Position numbers and translations under genes: made by a program. From Providencia vermicola (GTDB lineage: Bacteria > Pseudomonadota > Gammaproteobacteria > Enterobacterales > Enterobacteriaceae): 64,000 bases of DNA. Location of the stretch: contig NZ_JAGSPI010000002.1 of assembly GCF_020381325.1 (NCBI RefSeq), positions 400,508 to 464,507 of the forward strand, read 5' to 3'. The number at the start of each line of letters is the position of its first letter. Position 1 is the first letter of the stretch. The notes under the pieces are model-generated. The model did no database searches and was not told the origin of the DNA. It was given only the letters and a program-made list of their open reading frames with translations. Positions 53,087-62,179 of this stretch are shown piece by piece.

Positions 53087-54035
53087 AACGTTGTTGCTTC
53101 AACAATAAATATAAGAAAATAACAGCGCCAACCACACCTAGAATCACACTTGCAGGGATTTCAAATGGATAGCGGATCAAACGCCCAATAATGTCGCACA
53201 ATAAAACTAAACCACCACCCGCAATACATATCCACGGAATGGTTTTGCGAATGTTATCCCCCATCACTAAGCTCACAAGATTTGGAATAATTAAGCCTAG
53301 GAAAGGTAACGCACCAACCACAACGACCACGACACCGCTAATCAGCGCGATAATGGATAAGCCGATGGTCATGACTTTACGATAATTGAGCCCCACATTA
53401 ATGGAAAATTCACGGCCCATACCCGCAACAGTAAAACTATCTGCAATCCAGCAGGCGATTAACGTGAGAATACCCACCAGCCAAAGTAATTCATATCGAC
53501 CTTGAATAATGCTAGAAAAGTCGCCGCTCATCCATGCCCCAAGGGACTGAAGTAAATCAAAATAATAGGCTGTAAAGATAGTTAACGCGCTAATCACCGC
53601 ACCTAACATGATACCCACTAATGGCACTATCAACGCTGATTTTAAAATGACACGGCGTAATAACAGCATAAACAGCATCGTGCCAATCAGGGCAAAGCCA
53701 CTTGCAACGACCATTTTGGTCATAATACTTGCCGCTGGGAACAGGATCATCACGACCAGTAAGCCTAAACTTGCAGACTGTGTCGTACCCGCAAGCGAGG
53801 GCTCAACGAAGCGGTTTTGGGTGAGTAATTGCATGATAAGCCCTGCAACACTCATGGCGCTGCCGGCTAGAATTAGGGAGACGGTTCGGGGAATTCGGCT
53901 AATAAAAAAGATGTCTTGCATCTCTGGGTCGGTGAAAAGCGAAACGGGTGACACGTCACCCGCTCCTACAAACAAGCTTAATACCGCTAAAACCAATAAC
54001 GCGATAATTCCACAAAAAAGATAAAGCGTTTTCAT
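53073..54035 (-). CDS. Iron-siderophore ABC importer permease 1
   Basis: A 320-residue FecCD-family permease. It has ISRIPRTVSLILAGSAMSVAGLIMQLLTQNRFVEPSLAGTTQSASLG, the hallmark of the family, and VVVVGALPFLGLIIPNLVSLVMGDNIRKTIPW with the coupling helix before the last segments. It forms a heterodimer with the permease encoded downstream. The binding-protein gene ends three bases before its start. Confidence 0.9.
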   Translation of the reverse strand: MKTLYLFCGIIALLVLAVLSLFVGAGDVSPVSLFTDPEMQDIFFISRIPRTVSLILAGSAMSVAGLIMQLLTQNRFVEPSLAGTTQSASLGLLVVMILFPAASIMTKMVVASGFALIGTMLFMLLLRRVILKSALIVPLVGIMLGAVISALTIFTAYYFDLLQSLGAWMSGDFSSIIQGRYELLWLVGILTLIACWIADSFTVAGMGREFSINVGLNYRKVMTIGLSIIALISGVVVVVVGALPFLGLIIPNLVSLVMGDNIRKTIPWICIAGGGLVLLCDIIGRLIRYPFEIPASVILGVVGAVIFLYLLLKQQRYAKS

Positions 54036-54038
54036 TGG

Positions 54039-55007
54039 TTATTTTGCTTGGCTCTTCTCTAATGCGTTATTGATATCATCCATTAATTTGGAATAGGTCT
54101 GGATACCGCCTGAGATGTATACCGCTGTTGGGTCAAGGTATGTAATCTGGCCTTTTTCCCATGCTGCTGTTTTTCTCACTAATGCGTTATCAAGTACTTC
54201 CGCTGCAGGTTGTGCATCTGCTTTACCAATCGCGCTATCACGGTCAATCACAAACAGCCAGTCTGGGTTTAATTTTACCAGTAATTCCGCATTGACGATG
54301 TTACCGTGACGACCCGTGTTTTCTTCAAAGACATACGCCGGCTCGAAACCTAACACATCAAAAATAAAGCCAAAACGTGAACCTGGGCCATAGGCAGAAA
54401 TTTTACCGCCACTGACTAAAATCACCATCGCTTTACCCGCAGTTGGGGCTTTAGTTTTAATACCGTCAATTTTGGTATTGAAATCAGCAATCAGTTTTTT
54501 TGCTTCTTCTTCTTTACCAAACAGGGCACCAAGCTCATTAGTACGCTCAGTTAAGCTACCGATAAAGTTTTTGTTATCGATATCTAAAGAAATCGTTGGA
54601 GCAACGCCGCTCAATTTATCATATGCGTCACGAGCACGACTACCACCTAAAATCAGGTCAGGTTTTGCGTTACTTAATGTTTCATAAGCAGGTTCAAACA
54701 GCGTTCCGCCATTCACATACTCAGAGCCACTGTATTTCGTTAAGAATTCAGGAAAACGTACGTTGGTTTGTGGAACCCCTGCGACAGGTGCACCTAATGC
54801 ATCCATGATGTCCAGAGTTTCCATATTCATGACAATCACTTTTTGTGGATGGCGAGGAATTTCAGTTTTGCCTTGTACATGTTCAATTGTAATGGTTTGT
54901 TTCTCTGCCGCTTGGGTTGTTTCTGGCGTTTCTTTTGCGTTATCGCAACCCGCCAAAACTAAAGCGGATAATAAGGCAAGACCTGAAACTAATGATTTTG
55001 CAAACAT
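54039..55007 (-). CDS. Siderophore-binding lipoprotein
   Basis: A 322-residue periplasmic binding lipoprotein of the FepB/CeuE/VctP cluster. The lipobox LVLAGC puts the lipidated Cys at residue 21. GKTEIPRHPQKVIVMNMETLDIMDALGAPVAGVP and the LNPDWLFVIDRD segment are typical. Lipid anchoring is unusual for a Gram-negative siderophore-binding protein but known in CeuE. I start at ATG 55007 with GGAGG seven bases upstream. It is the first gene of the operon, downstream of a Fur-box candidate. A catechol siderophore is the likely ligand; no biosynthesis genes or outer-membrane receptor are in the window. Confidence 0.9.
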   Translation of the reverse strand: MFAKSLVSGLALLSALVLAGCDNAKETPETTQAAEKQTITIEHVQGKTEIPRHPQKVIVMNMETLDIMDALGAPVAGVPQTNVRFPEFLTKYSGSEYVNGGTLFEPAYETLSNAKPDLILGGSRARDAYDKLSGVAPTISLDIDNKNFIGSLTERTNELGALFGKEEEAKKLIADFNTKIDGIKTKAPTAGKAMVILVSGGKISAYGPGSRFGFIFDVLGFEPAYVFEENTGRHGNIVNAELLVKLNPDWLFVIDRDSAIGKADAQPAAEVLDNALVRKTAAWEKGQITYLDPTAVYISGGIQTYSKLMDDINNALEKSQAK

Positions 55008-55090
55008 CTCATTTCCTCCATCCATCTATAAAAGTACTGACGATAAAATGTCAACGTCTCGAAGAGGGGGTATCTTACACGTTATTAAGC

Positions 55091-55109
55091 GCTAATGATA
55101 TTAGTTTGC
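55091..55109. promoter_or_regulatory. Fur-box candidate
   Basis: GCTAATGATATTAGTTTGC agrees with the 19-bp Fur consensus GATAATGATAATCATTATC at 13 positions. It lies about 85 bp upstream of the siderophore-binding lipoprotein gene, where Fur would repress the operon in iron-replete cells. Confidence 0.5.
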
Positions 55110-55254
55110 ATTTGCATTTGCCAAAAAGGTGTTAGAACGCACAAAATCACCAATTCTATAAATGGATATCAATCAAAATAAAGTGTAGGAAAGAAATATT
55201 AGAAAGGAAATCATTGAAATGAGGGATAATTAACGCCCTAAATACAGGGCAAAA

Positions 55255-55340
55255 ATAAATAGGCTGAGTCTTCAACTACATTTGCATTCTGGCAGCTCAA
55301 TTATAACGAATGACAGAAATTATAATCCCAGCCTATTTAT
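55255..55340 (-). terminator. Large stem structure ending the fimbrial operon
   Basis: ATAAATAGGCTG (55255-55266) and CAGCCTATTTAT (55329-55340) form a perfect 12-bp stem around 62 bases that hold an inner ATTATAA/TTATAAT pair. On the minus strand it is followed by TTTTTGC, so it can terminate transcription from the mrpJ-like gene. Confidence 0.55.
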
Positions 55341-55364
55341 CATTAATACCAATTTAAACGCTCA

Positions 55365-55637
55365 TCAATGAATGTCATCTAGTCGCCCATTTTCAATGAG
55401 TTGGGAACTAATATCTTCGAGAAACCAATCAATTGGTGTTTCCATCAAAAATGAAAGTTTAAATAAATGAAACAGGTCAATTTTGATCTTCCCTCTTTCA
55501 TAACGAGAGATTTGTTGCTGGCTTACGCCTAGCAGTTGAGCCAGTTGAAAACCCGTATAACCGAGCTCTCTGCGTTTCTCTAAGATCCTTTGACCGACCA
55601 TATAATGGATTTTTTCACTACCGTTTTCTGAATACAT
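55365..55637 (-). CDS. mrpJ: MrpJ-like XRE-family regulator
   Basis: A 90-residue Cro/CI-type HTH protein: VGQRILEKRRELGYTGFQLAQLLGVSQQQISRYERGKIKIDLFHLFKLSFLMETPIDWFLEDI. The SQQQISRYERG core is conserved in Proteus MrpJ and its fimbria-linked paralogues, which repress flagellar genes when fimbriae are made. It is the last gene of the fimbrial operon, 14 bases after the adhesin gene, exactly as mrpJ is. The repressor role for motility is inferred from that relationship. Confidence 0.87.
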   Translation of the reverse strand: MYSENGSEKIHYMVGQRILEKRRELGYTGFQLAQLLGVSQQQISRYERGKIKIDLFHLFKLSFLMETPIDWFLEDISSQLIENGRLDDIH

Positions 55638-55651
55638 ATTTTCACCATTTA

Positions 55652-56494
55652 TTAAGGTACAGTTAGAATAAGGGCTGCCGCGCCTTCAAATGTGCCAGGT
55701 TGAACACGACCATTCGTCCCTAATACGGCTTTCAGGTTGACGGTATTTGTTCCCCCAGCAGGTACATAAAATTTATAACCCGCCTCTCCTGGCGTGTTAT
55801 TCGCCCCTAAAAATAAGTTGGCATATAAACTACCATCTGGCTTTAAGTTAACCCGACCATTTGTAACGTTAACCCCTGTTGCGACAACCAGCACATCCAT
55901 CGCTAGATTACATGTTACAGTGATGGGGACTTCTTTTGCTTGCCCTGCGAGATCAGCTTCACTAATTGCACCAAAGTTGATATCTGGGATACTGTTATTG
56001 ATCTTACAGGCACCAATTGGTGGAGGTGCAATACCACATAATGAGCCAGGGATTAACCCTCCACTATTTGTCACGCCTGTCGTCGCTTGATAAAATAATC
56101 CCACACACTCTTGGTTATTCTGTAACCTAACACCTGTGTGTACAGCCCATTGTGTTGCAGGAGCCAGTGCTTTAGTCATCACTCCAGGGATGTTCTGAAC
56201 CTCTCTCATCGTCCGGTACTTAGAAATTTCAGCAATATTTACTGTTGCCGCACCAGGCGTCCCATTCGCCGTATGTTTATGGCTAATGGTGAGGTAACAT
56301 TGAGCCCAACCATAGCAAGGGTTCATCACACTGGGTGATTCAGGATCCCAACGTGCTATAACATATTTATAATCTGCATCCCCGTTATTAGGGTTATTCC
56401 CTGGCCTTGACTCCGTGATATAGGAGAATATGGATGCCGATGCAGAAGATGAAAACATGACTGCACCAATTAATAGAGATAAGAAAACTTTCAT
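55652..56494 (-). CDS. mrpH: MrpH-like fimbrial tip adhesin
   Basis: A 280-residue exported two-domain protein. The signal peptide ends near residue 20; the N-terminal receptor-binding part covers about 21-165, and a C-terminal pilin domain follows (KINNSIPDINFGAISEADLAGQAKEVPITVTCN ... GTFEGAAALILTVP). His72 and His74 (SHKHT) and His119 (AVHTG) reproduce the zinc-binding His triad reported for Proteus MrpH. The protein sits at the pilus tip and mediates binding and biofilm formation in that system. It is the penultimate gene of the operon. Cys60/Cys66 and Cys168/Cys195 could form disulfides. Confidence 0.87.
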   Translation of the reverse strand: MKVFLSLLIGAVMFSSSASASIFSYITESRPGNNPNNGDADYKYVIARWDPESPSVMNPCYGWAQCYLTISHKHTANGTPGAATVNIAEISKYRTMREVQNIPGVMTKALAPATQWAVHTGVRLQNNQECVGLFYQATTGVTNSGGLIPGSLCGIAPPPIGACKINNSIPDINFGAISEADLAGQAKEVPITVTCNLAMDVLVVATGVNVTNGRVNLKPDGSLYANLFLGANNTPGEAGYKFYVPAGGTNTVNLKAVLGTNGRVQPGTFEGAAALILTVP

Positions 56495-56511
56495 ATTAGT
56501 TCACAGCCTTA

Positions 56512-57042
56512 TTATTCATAATCTAATTTAAATGTGGCCACTGCACTGTATGGCCCCACTTTAATTGTCTTGTTCTTAATCGCTTCAGGCTCACCTTTTA
56601 AATAGGCATAAAAGCGCAGTTGGTTAGCCCCATTTTGTAGTGTGATCTTCGCGCCTTTTTTTTCGATATCGAGCGCTGTTTTATCACTATTTTGCAGTCC
56701 CACAGCAAAACCCGATGCCACACTGCTTGTTGAAAGCGCTAAAAAACCAGGTAATGCGAGGTTTGGCGTTCCTGAGAAAGTCACCTCAACAGATTTACCA
56801 ATTGTGGTATCACAGTCTGCTAATTTAATCGCAAACTCCCTCGGTACCGTTTCGCCATAGGCATAAAAATTCTTTTCTGGCGTATCAAAAAAATCCATCG
56901 GGATATTTTCATCACCAGGTAAAATTGTGCAGGGTTCTTCCACTAAGTTACCGATAATTTTTAAGTTATCTGGTACAGCAAAAGCCGCATTCACATTTAT
57001 AAATAAAGCACCAGCAACTGCACATTGAATTAATTTGTTCAT
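56512..57042 (-). CDS. Minor fimbrial subunit (MrpG-like)
   Basis: A 176-residue exported pilin with a signal peptide to about residue 22. It has the pilin pattern of an early Cys (VEEPCTI), a second Cys (LADCDT) and the C-terminal beta-zipper ending in FKLDYE, where the penultimate Tyr is recognised by the chaperone. It resembles the major subunit in layout (FTGTPNLALPGFLAL). By order it corresponds to mrpG, next to the adhesin gene. It begins one base into the stop region of the preceding gene (57042), so the two are translationally coupled. Confidence 0.85.
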   Translation of the reverse strand: MNKLIQCAVAGALFINVNAAFAVPDNLKIIGNLVEEPCTILPGDENIPMDFFDTPEKNFYAYGETVPREFAIKLADCDTTIGKSVEVTFSGTPNLALPGFLALSTSSVASGFAVGLQNSDKTALDIEKKGAKITLQNGANQLRFYAYLKGEPEAIKNKTIKVGPYSAVATFKLDYE

Positions 57043-57527
57043 TATTGGTACTCCGCGAGCAATGTCCCTGTTGCGGTAAAGCTTCCTTCTGGCAACGTAA
57101 TACCTGGTTTCTTCACAGGCACCACCGCGAGAACAGGCGCTTGCCCATAAACAATTTTCATTGGTTTATTAATTTCAAAACCAAGGCCATTTTGTGTAAT
57201 GCGCATGCCAAGGTCTTGAATATTGGTTTGCAGAGCGGCTTTGTCAAAATCAGTTGCCGTCCCCTTAATAGTGAGTATCAAATCCCAACCTTTTAAATTC
57301 GCATCACATTTCAACGCATAATTAATCGGTTTAGTGAAGTTAGTACCATCAATTTTATGTAAGCCAATATCTTTATAATCAATAACTTCCACTTTATCTT
57401 CAAATACAGTACACGGAGGTGGTATTAATAAAGTGCCGGTAAATTCCACGTCATCAGCAATAGCCATACCCGTAGGTATAACTAACAAACTCATTACCAG
57501 AGGAAGTTTTTTTATGAATTTTTGCAT
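57042..57527 (-). CDS. Minor fimbrial subunit (MrpF-like, copy 2)
   Basis: A 161-residue exported pilin with a signal peptide to about residue 24. The Cys pair lies in LLIPPPCTVFED and LKCDANLKGWDL, and the C-terminus is GTLLAEYQ. It is clearly a paralogue of the next gene upstream: both share PPPC, a DxxDI/QEI segment, KIDGTNFTKPINYALKCD versus RIDGSAYAKPVNYNIKCD, and I.DLG/IPGLG followed by K/R hydrophobic strands. Proteus mrp has three minor-subunit genes here, whereas this operon has four, so one is likely a tandem duplicate. Confidence 0.83.
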   Translation of the reverse strand: MQKFIKKLPLVMSLLVIPTGMAIADDVEFTGTLLIPPPCTVFEDKVEVIDYKDIGLHKIDGTNFTKPINYALKCDANLKGWDLILTIKGTATDFDKAALQTNIQDLGMRITQNGLGFEINKPMKIVYGQAPVLAVVPVKKPGITLPEGSFTATGTLLAEYQ

Positions 57528-57538
57528 TGTTCTTCCCC

Positions 57539-58093
57539 TTATTGATAATCAAGTTTGATAGTGACACCTGCACGAAAAGCACCACCTTGTGTCAATGTTT
57601 TCGATAAATCGCGAACAGGTATCGCTTCAAATTGAGGTGCATTGGGATAAACAAACTTAATTTCTTGATTTAAGCGAAGTTTGTTTCCGTTATAACGAAA
57701 CGCAATACCTAAGCCAGGAATATCCGTTTCAACTGCCCCCGAATCAAAAGATATTGGGATCCCAACAAGGGTCATTTTCATTTGTTCAGTAGGTCTTTTA
57801 TCGCACTTTATATTGTAATTAACAGGCTTAGCATAAGCAGAGCCATCAATCCGCGTGCTCATGATTTCTTGAAAGTCCACCTTGACAATATTACCGTTAT
57901 TAATGACGCAAGGTGGTGGTGCTAAAACAACGCCTTTAATCGGAACGGTCACCATACCAGGAGTTATCGTTGCCCTTGTTCCCGCTGAAGGGCTAATACG
58001 TGAGTCTGGCAGCCCTGCATATGAAGCTGACGTTGAAAATATTCCAGCAAGGCAGAATGCCAGCAGGTACCTCTGCTTATTTAAATCACTCAT
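57539..58093 (-). CDS. Minor fimbrial subunit (MrpF-like, copy 1)
   Basis: A 184-residue exported pilin with a signal peptide to about residue 26. It shares the PPPC...IDG.....KP.NY..KCD core with the following gene and ends in TIKLDYQ. It starts eight bases before the end of the upstream minor-pilin gene. An N-terminal extension after the signal (GLPDSRISPSAGTRATITPG) is longer than in its paralogue. The exact position in the pilus cannot be told. Confidence 0.83.
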   Translation of the reverse strand: MSDLNKQRYLLAFCLAGIFSTSASYAGLPDSRISPSAGTRATITPGMVTVPIKGVVLAPPPCVINNGNIVKVDFQEIMSTRIDGSAYAKPVNYNIKCDKRPTEQMKMTLVGIPISFDSGAVETDIPGLGIAFRYNGNKLRLNQEIKFVYPNAPQFEAIPVRDLSKTLTQGGAFRAGVTIKLDYQ

Positions 58094-58667
58094 AATCCAC
58101 CTTAAAGTCCATTACAGCGCTGAAACTTCCTTCCGTTAGTTTTTCGGGGGTTCTCACTGGCGTGACAAAATATTGAAGAGTACCCTGTGGAGCGTCAAGA
58201 AACTGAGGACGCCCTTGGCTTCCAAGCCGAATATCGCCTCTTTGCGCATCAGTGACTTCTAATGCCAAACCAGAGACACCTTTAACACTCAACATTTCAG
58301 GGAAATGTTTATCTGATACCGCAACAAAAGAAACGGTTATCACAGGTTGCATCGCATCCCAAATTGGCGTATCGGTTCGAATGTCTCTCATTCGGCTTGC
58401 TGTGCGAATGCAATGCCTAAATTCTAATTCGAATGAGACAGGCTCAGCTCTATCACCAGGCTTACGGAGTGAAGATGAAGGGATCTCCCCTAGAGACACT
58501 TCTTGGCGCATTGAATTAGTCACATCCATAGTACAAGCTGCTTCTGTCATCATGCCATTTACTGTCAAAGTTCCATGTAAACCCTCTATATCCCAACTAT
58601 CTGCGCTGCTAGTAAACACAGGCGCGACGCTGAATATAATAGCGCTAAACAGGAGAGTCCTTTTCAT
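58086..58667 (-). CDS. Minor fimbrial subunit (MrpE-like)
   Basis: A 193-residue exported pilin with a signal peptide to about residue 22. GTLTVNGMMTEAACTMDV and LEFRHCIRTAS carry the Cys pair, and the C-terminus is FSAVMDFKVDYE. The long segment between strands (DTPIWDAMQPVITVSF) resembles the MrpB-like protein of this operon. It follows the chaperone gene by 13 bases and overlaps the next gene by eight. Confidence 0.83.
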   Translation of the reverse strand: MKRTLLFSAIIFSVAPVFTSSADSWDIEGLHGTLTVNGMMTEAACTMDVTNSMRQEVSLGEIPSSSLRKPGDRAEPVSFELEFRHCIRTASRMRDIRTDTPIWDAMQPVITVSFVAVSDKHFPEMLSVKGVSGLALEVTDAQRGDIRLGSQGRPQFLDAPQGTLQYFVTPVRTPEKLTEGSFSAVMDFKVDYE

Positions 58668-58680
58668 ACATTATTCTCCG

Positions 58681-59433
58681 TTATCTATCCGTCGAAGATT
58701 CAACTTTACATGTTGTGCCTGCACAGCCGAACGTTAATTTTGGCCTTCCGCCGTAGTCATTGATATACGTTAGAACTGGTTTTGCACCCATTAAACTTGC
58801 ACTGCCTTTTAGCATTCCATTACTTTTTGGCGAAATCATCACTGGCTCAAATTGTTTAACCGTATCACCACCCACTTTTGAACTGGCATCCACAATGGTG
58901 ACAAAATAAGCCGTTGGATTATTGACGACATAAGCATCACCTTTGCGCGTTAACGTAATTTTTTCCTGCCATGGGTTTTCGAGGTCAGTACGTGTGGCAT
59001 ATAGCGCTTTTGGTCGATAAAACAACTTAATGCGTGTCTGCAGTGCAATTTGCAATACGTTAGCTTCTTTACTACGTGGTGGAATTTCACGTAAGTTAAA
59101 GTAGTAAACACTTTCTCTATCTTGTGGCAATGCAGATACATCAGGGAGCGATTGAATCTTAACTTGGCTACTTTCACCTGCTTCTACGCGTTGAACTGGC
59201 GGTAAAACCGTTAATGGACTTTCAATTTTGTTACCATTCTCATCTTCAATCCAACCTTGCGCAAGATAAGGCAATTCAGTGTTTTCGTTTTTAATATTTA
59301 AGCTGATAGTCTTATCCGCACCATTATAAATGACACGGGTTCTATCCAGTGCAATGGCAGCTAATGCTTGGCCACACAGCACGGTCGATAACGTAATTGT
59401 TGTCGTAAAAAACGCAATTTTTTTAATATTCAT
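58681..59433 (-). CDS. mrpD: Periplasmic fimbrial chaperone (MrpD-like)
   Basis: A 250-residue PapD-family chaperone. After a signal peptide (about 1-25) come ALDRTRVIYNGADKTISLNIKNENTELPYLAQGWIEDENG with the conserved strand-A/G Arg, YYFNLREIPPR (the subunit-capping motif) and the IKLFYRP signature, then the second Ig domain with a Cys pair at the end (FGCAGTTCKV). It holds pilin subunits by donor-strand complementation and delivers them to the usher. ATG 59433 is the likely start; a TTG nine bases earlier is possible. Confidence 0.92.
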   Translation of the reverse strand: MNIKKIAFFTTTITLSTVLCGQALAAIALDRTRVIYNGADKTISLNIKNENTELPYLAQGWIEDENGNKIESPLTVLPPVQRVEAGESSQVKIQSLPDVSALPQDRESVYYFNLREIPPRSKEANVLQIALQTRIKLFYRPKALYATRTDLENPWQEKITLTRKGDAYVVNNPTAYFVTIVDASSKVGGDTVKQFEPVMISPKSNGMLKGSASLMGAKPVLTYINDYGGRPKLTFGCAGTTCKVESSTDR

Positions 59434-59468
59434 AAATACCAACTCTTTTTAAACTCTAATAACCCGGT

Positions 59469-62159
59469 TTACTCGGTATAATCGATAATTTGAGTGAGAT
59501 CCGGTGGCTTCAATAACCAACGCTGACTAGGTGCGACTCCCTGCTGAATTGGCGCTGGCTTATAAACTGGCGCTGTTTTCCCCACTGGCACCGCTTTTGC
59601 TGGCACGTAACCAGGCTTGGCATTCGGGCTGTTAGTACAAGGTAATAACAGGGAATTAAACTCTGCTGTGCTAATATTTTCAGGAATCTGAATCTTACAT
59701 TGCACGCTACCATCCCAATAAACATCCAACACTTCATTTGGGTTCACACCTGAGATATACACAGAGCCATTATCCGTGACGATACCTAACTCTCTGTTTT
59801 TCTCATTTCGTACTGTTGCACCAAATGGTGGATAGCTACCATCTGCAAGCGCAAGCCTAACCATCGTTTTTATCCCTGATAACACTTCAAACTCACGGTA
59901 AGCGACGGCACCTTCTGTCAGTGTAATTGGCTGAGATGTTCGAACGGCTTCCACATTGTCTGGCAAATTAGTCACATCAATTCGCGTACTGGTACGGTAA
60001 TAGTCACTGATATCCGCAACGACAGCTTTACCGAACATATTAGTTTCTGTATTTGGCCCAAAACCTTGAATAGGCACGTTCCCCACACCTTCTGTACTCA
60101 CCATGACTCGGCTTCCACCTGGTGTATTGATACGGTGTAATGCAGCACCGTGGCCTGTTACAGTTGCACCACCCTGTAATGAGAATGCTGCTGAAGATGT
60201 ATCACCATTGATATAGCTAGTACTCGCTGTCATCGTTGCCAAATCAGCATAACGCGTGTAGAAGCCATCGATAGTTCCACGACCACGACTACTCAAGCCT
60301 GTTCCAACACGATAATTTGTCTTATCATCAATGGCGTCAAAATAGCTGACAGTGTGTGAGTTACCGTCTTTTGTGATCATGTTGTTGTAGCTTATGGACG
60401 CTCTATCCGCCCAAGGCACAGACAGGTTCATGTATAACCCATCATCATTGTTTTTATTATCAAATTTGTTACGAAATGCCGTGAGACTTAAGTTAATATT
60501 TTTAAAACGACCAAGATCAAAATATTTAGCAACGGAAAGGTTGTAACGTTTTGCTGCTGGTTTATTCCAATATGTTTCATGGTTATAGTTCAGATATGCC
60601 GTCAGATCTGCAGTTGTAAAGTATTTATTAAACGTAATGGTGTATAACTCTTTACTGTTATCAAACTCTACACCTCTGTAGCGACGATCTAAGTATTGAT
60701 TCATACTCATAAAGTCACGCTCAGAGAATCGGTAACCTGCGAACGTCACTTGGCTATCATAATCTTCGAAACGTTTTGAATAACTTAAACGATACGATGC
60801 ACCCGTATAAATTTTGTTATCCGTTTTTAGTTTTGCGCGTGATTCAGTCACGTCGAATGAGATAGCACCGAAGGCTAGCAAATCTCGACCAACACCAAGT
60901 GATAATGCGTTATAGTCACCTGCTGCAAGTCCACCACCAAATAATGACCAACCGTTAGAGATACCCCAGCTGAATTCGCCCATGACGAACCCTTGCCCTT
61001 CGGTTTTATGATCCATATTATTTGGGCGACCACCCGCAACTTTGAAAAGCACTGAACCAGGTCGAGTCAAATACGGTATTGATGCAGTATTCATCTGGAA
61101 TTCTTGTACTGAGCCATCTTGTTCTTCAACCCGTACATCTAACTTACCATTCACTGCATCACTTAAATCTTGGATACGAAAAGGCCCTGGTGCGACTTGG
61201 GTTTCGTAAATCACTCGCCCTTGCTGAGTCACAATGACTTTTGCATTTGTCCTTGCAACACCTGTAACTTCAGGTGCGTAACCACGTAAGTTTGGCGGCA
61301 GCATTCTCTCATCAGAGATCAAACTTGCCCCCATATAACGGAATGAATCAAACAGTCCTGAACGCAAAAACTGCTCACCCATTGTCAGCTTTGCATTTAG
61401 CTCTTTTACAGCTCGATAAGCGTAATATTGGCTCCAATCCCAACGACGGTCTGTAGATTGCCCATTAGTGCGATTATAACTTGCTTGCCAATCTGCTCTA
61501 AAGCGCCATGCACCTAAGTTAAAGCCAGTTGTTCCATTCCCTGTTAATGATTGGGTATTGGCTGAATCTGCAGGTCTTGTGATGTTAGCATTCAAGTTAT
61601 AGTCAAAAAGTAAGGCAGGTACACCTTCGTCCCAGCGGGATGGCGGATCCCAATTATCAGAAGTAAACTCAATATAAGCCTGTGGTACAGTCAACGTGAC
61701 AGTTTCTTTAGCCAACGAGCCAACTATTGTCATTCCAGGAATACTTTCAGGAATTAAACATTGCCCTTTGCTATCAAACTGAACCTTTTTTTTCCACTCG
61801 TCTCGTAAAGCAATGCTATCGACAATATTTGCCGTCAAACATGGCGTAGTGATACTAGGGTCATTAGGATCAGCGATATACTCAATATCAAAGCTATCAG
61901 CGAGGTCTCGGTTATTTAAATTAACCTTAAATGGATATTTCCCTGGCATCACATAGCCAGCACGAGAGAACTCATTTAAAGAAATATTGCTTTTATCCTG
62001 AAGATCTAAAACATCGGTATTAAACTCAATACTATCATTATTCGCATTAGCTAAATTTATATGAGCAATTGCAATGAACACCATAGCCGCTACAGGTGTT
62101 AAAAAATAACTTACTGAGTTATTAGATACTTTATTTTTACTTTTTAATAACAGAGCCAT
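59469..62159 (-). CDS. mrpC: Outer-membrane fimbrial usher (MrpC-like)
   Basis: An 896-residue usher. A signal region of about 40 residues is followed by the N-terminal chaperone-binding domain (IEFNTDVLDLQDKSNISLNEFSRAGYVMPGKYPFKVNLNNR). The 24-strand pore and plug come next (QFLRSGLFDSFRYMGASLISDERMLPPNLRGYAPEVTGVARTNAKVIVTQQGRVIYETQVAPGPF), and the C-terminal domains include PFGATVRNEKNRELGIVTDNGSVYISG. The late CKI/LPCTN Cys pair and a Pro-rich tail end the protein. It forms the secretion and assembly platform. The length is at the upper end for ushers because of the 60-residue proline-rich C-terminal tail. Confidence 0.93.
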   Translation of the reverse strand: MALLLKSKNKVSNNSVSYFLTPVAAMVFIAIAHINLANANNDSIEFNTDVLDLQDKSNISLNEFSRAGYVMPGKYPFKVNLNNRDLADSFDIEYIADPNDPSITTPCLTANIVDSIALRDEWKKKVQFDSKGQCLIPESIPGMTIVGSLAKETVTLTVPQAYIEFTSDNWDPPSRWDEGVPALLFDYNLNANITRPADSANTQSLTGNGTTGFNLGAWRFRADWQASYNRTNGQSTDRRWDWSQYYAYRAVKELNAKLTMGEQFLRSGLFDSFRYMGASLISDERMLPPNLRGYAPEVTGVARTNAKVIVTQQGRVIYETQVAPGPFRIQDLSDAVNGKLDVRVEEQDGSVQEFQMNTASIPYLTRPGSVLFKVAGGRPNNMDHKTEGQGFVMGEFSWGISNGWSLFGGGLAAGDYNALSLGVGRDLLAFGAISFDVTESRAKLKTDNKIYTGASYRLSYSKRFEDYDSQVTFAGYRFSERDFMSMNQYLDRRYRGVEFDNSKELYTITFNKYFTTADLTAYLNYNHETYWNKPAAKRYNLSVAKYFDLGRFKNINLSLTAFRNKFDNKNNDDGLYMNLSVPWADRASISYNNMITKDGNSHTVSYFDAIDDKTNYRVGTGLSSRGRGTIDGFYTRYADLATMTASTSYINGDTSSAAFSLQGGATVTGHGAALHRINTPGGSRVMVSTEGVGNVPIQGFGPNTETNMFGKAVVADISDYYRTSTRIDVTNLPDNVEAVRTSQPITLTEGAVAYREFEVLSGIKTMVRLALADGSYPPFGATVRNEKNRELGIVTDNGSVYISGVNPNEVLDVYWDGSVQCKIQIPENISTAEFNSLLLPCTNSPNAKPGYVPAKAVPVGKTAPVYKPAPIQQGVAPSQRWLLKPPDLTQIIDYTE

Positions 62160-62179
62160 AATAGTCCCTTAGTAATAAC

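Larger units (their letters stand above)
55008..55364. other. 357-bp intergenic region between siderophore operon and fimbrial regulator
   Basis: Non-coding. It contains the Fur-box candidate at 55091-55109 near the siderophore operon, a GCCCT-AAATAC-AGGGC hairpin at 55235-55250 and the large inverted repeat at 55255-55340 behind the fimbrial operon. No small ORF is convincing. Confidence 0.6.
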
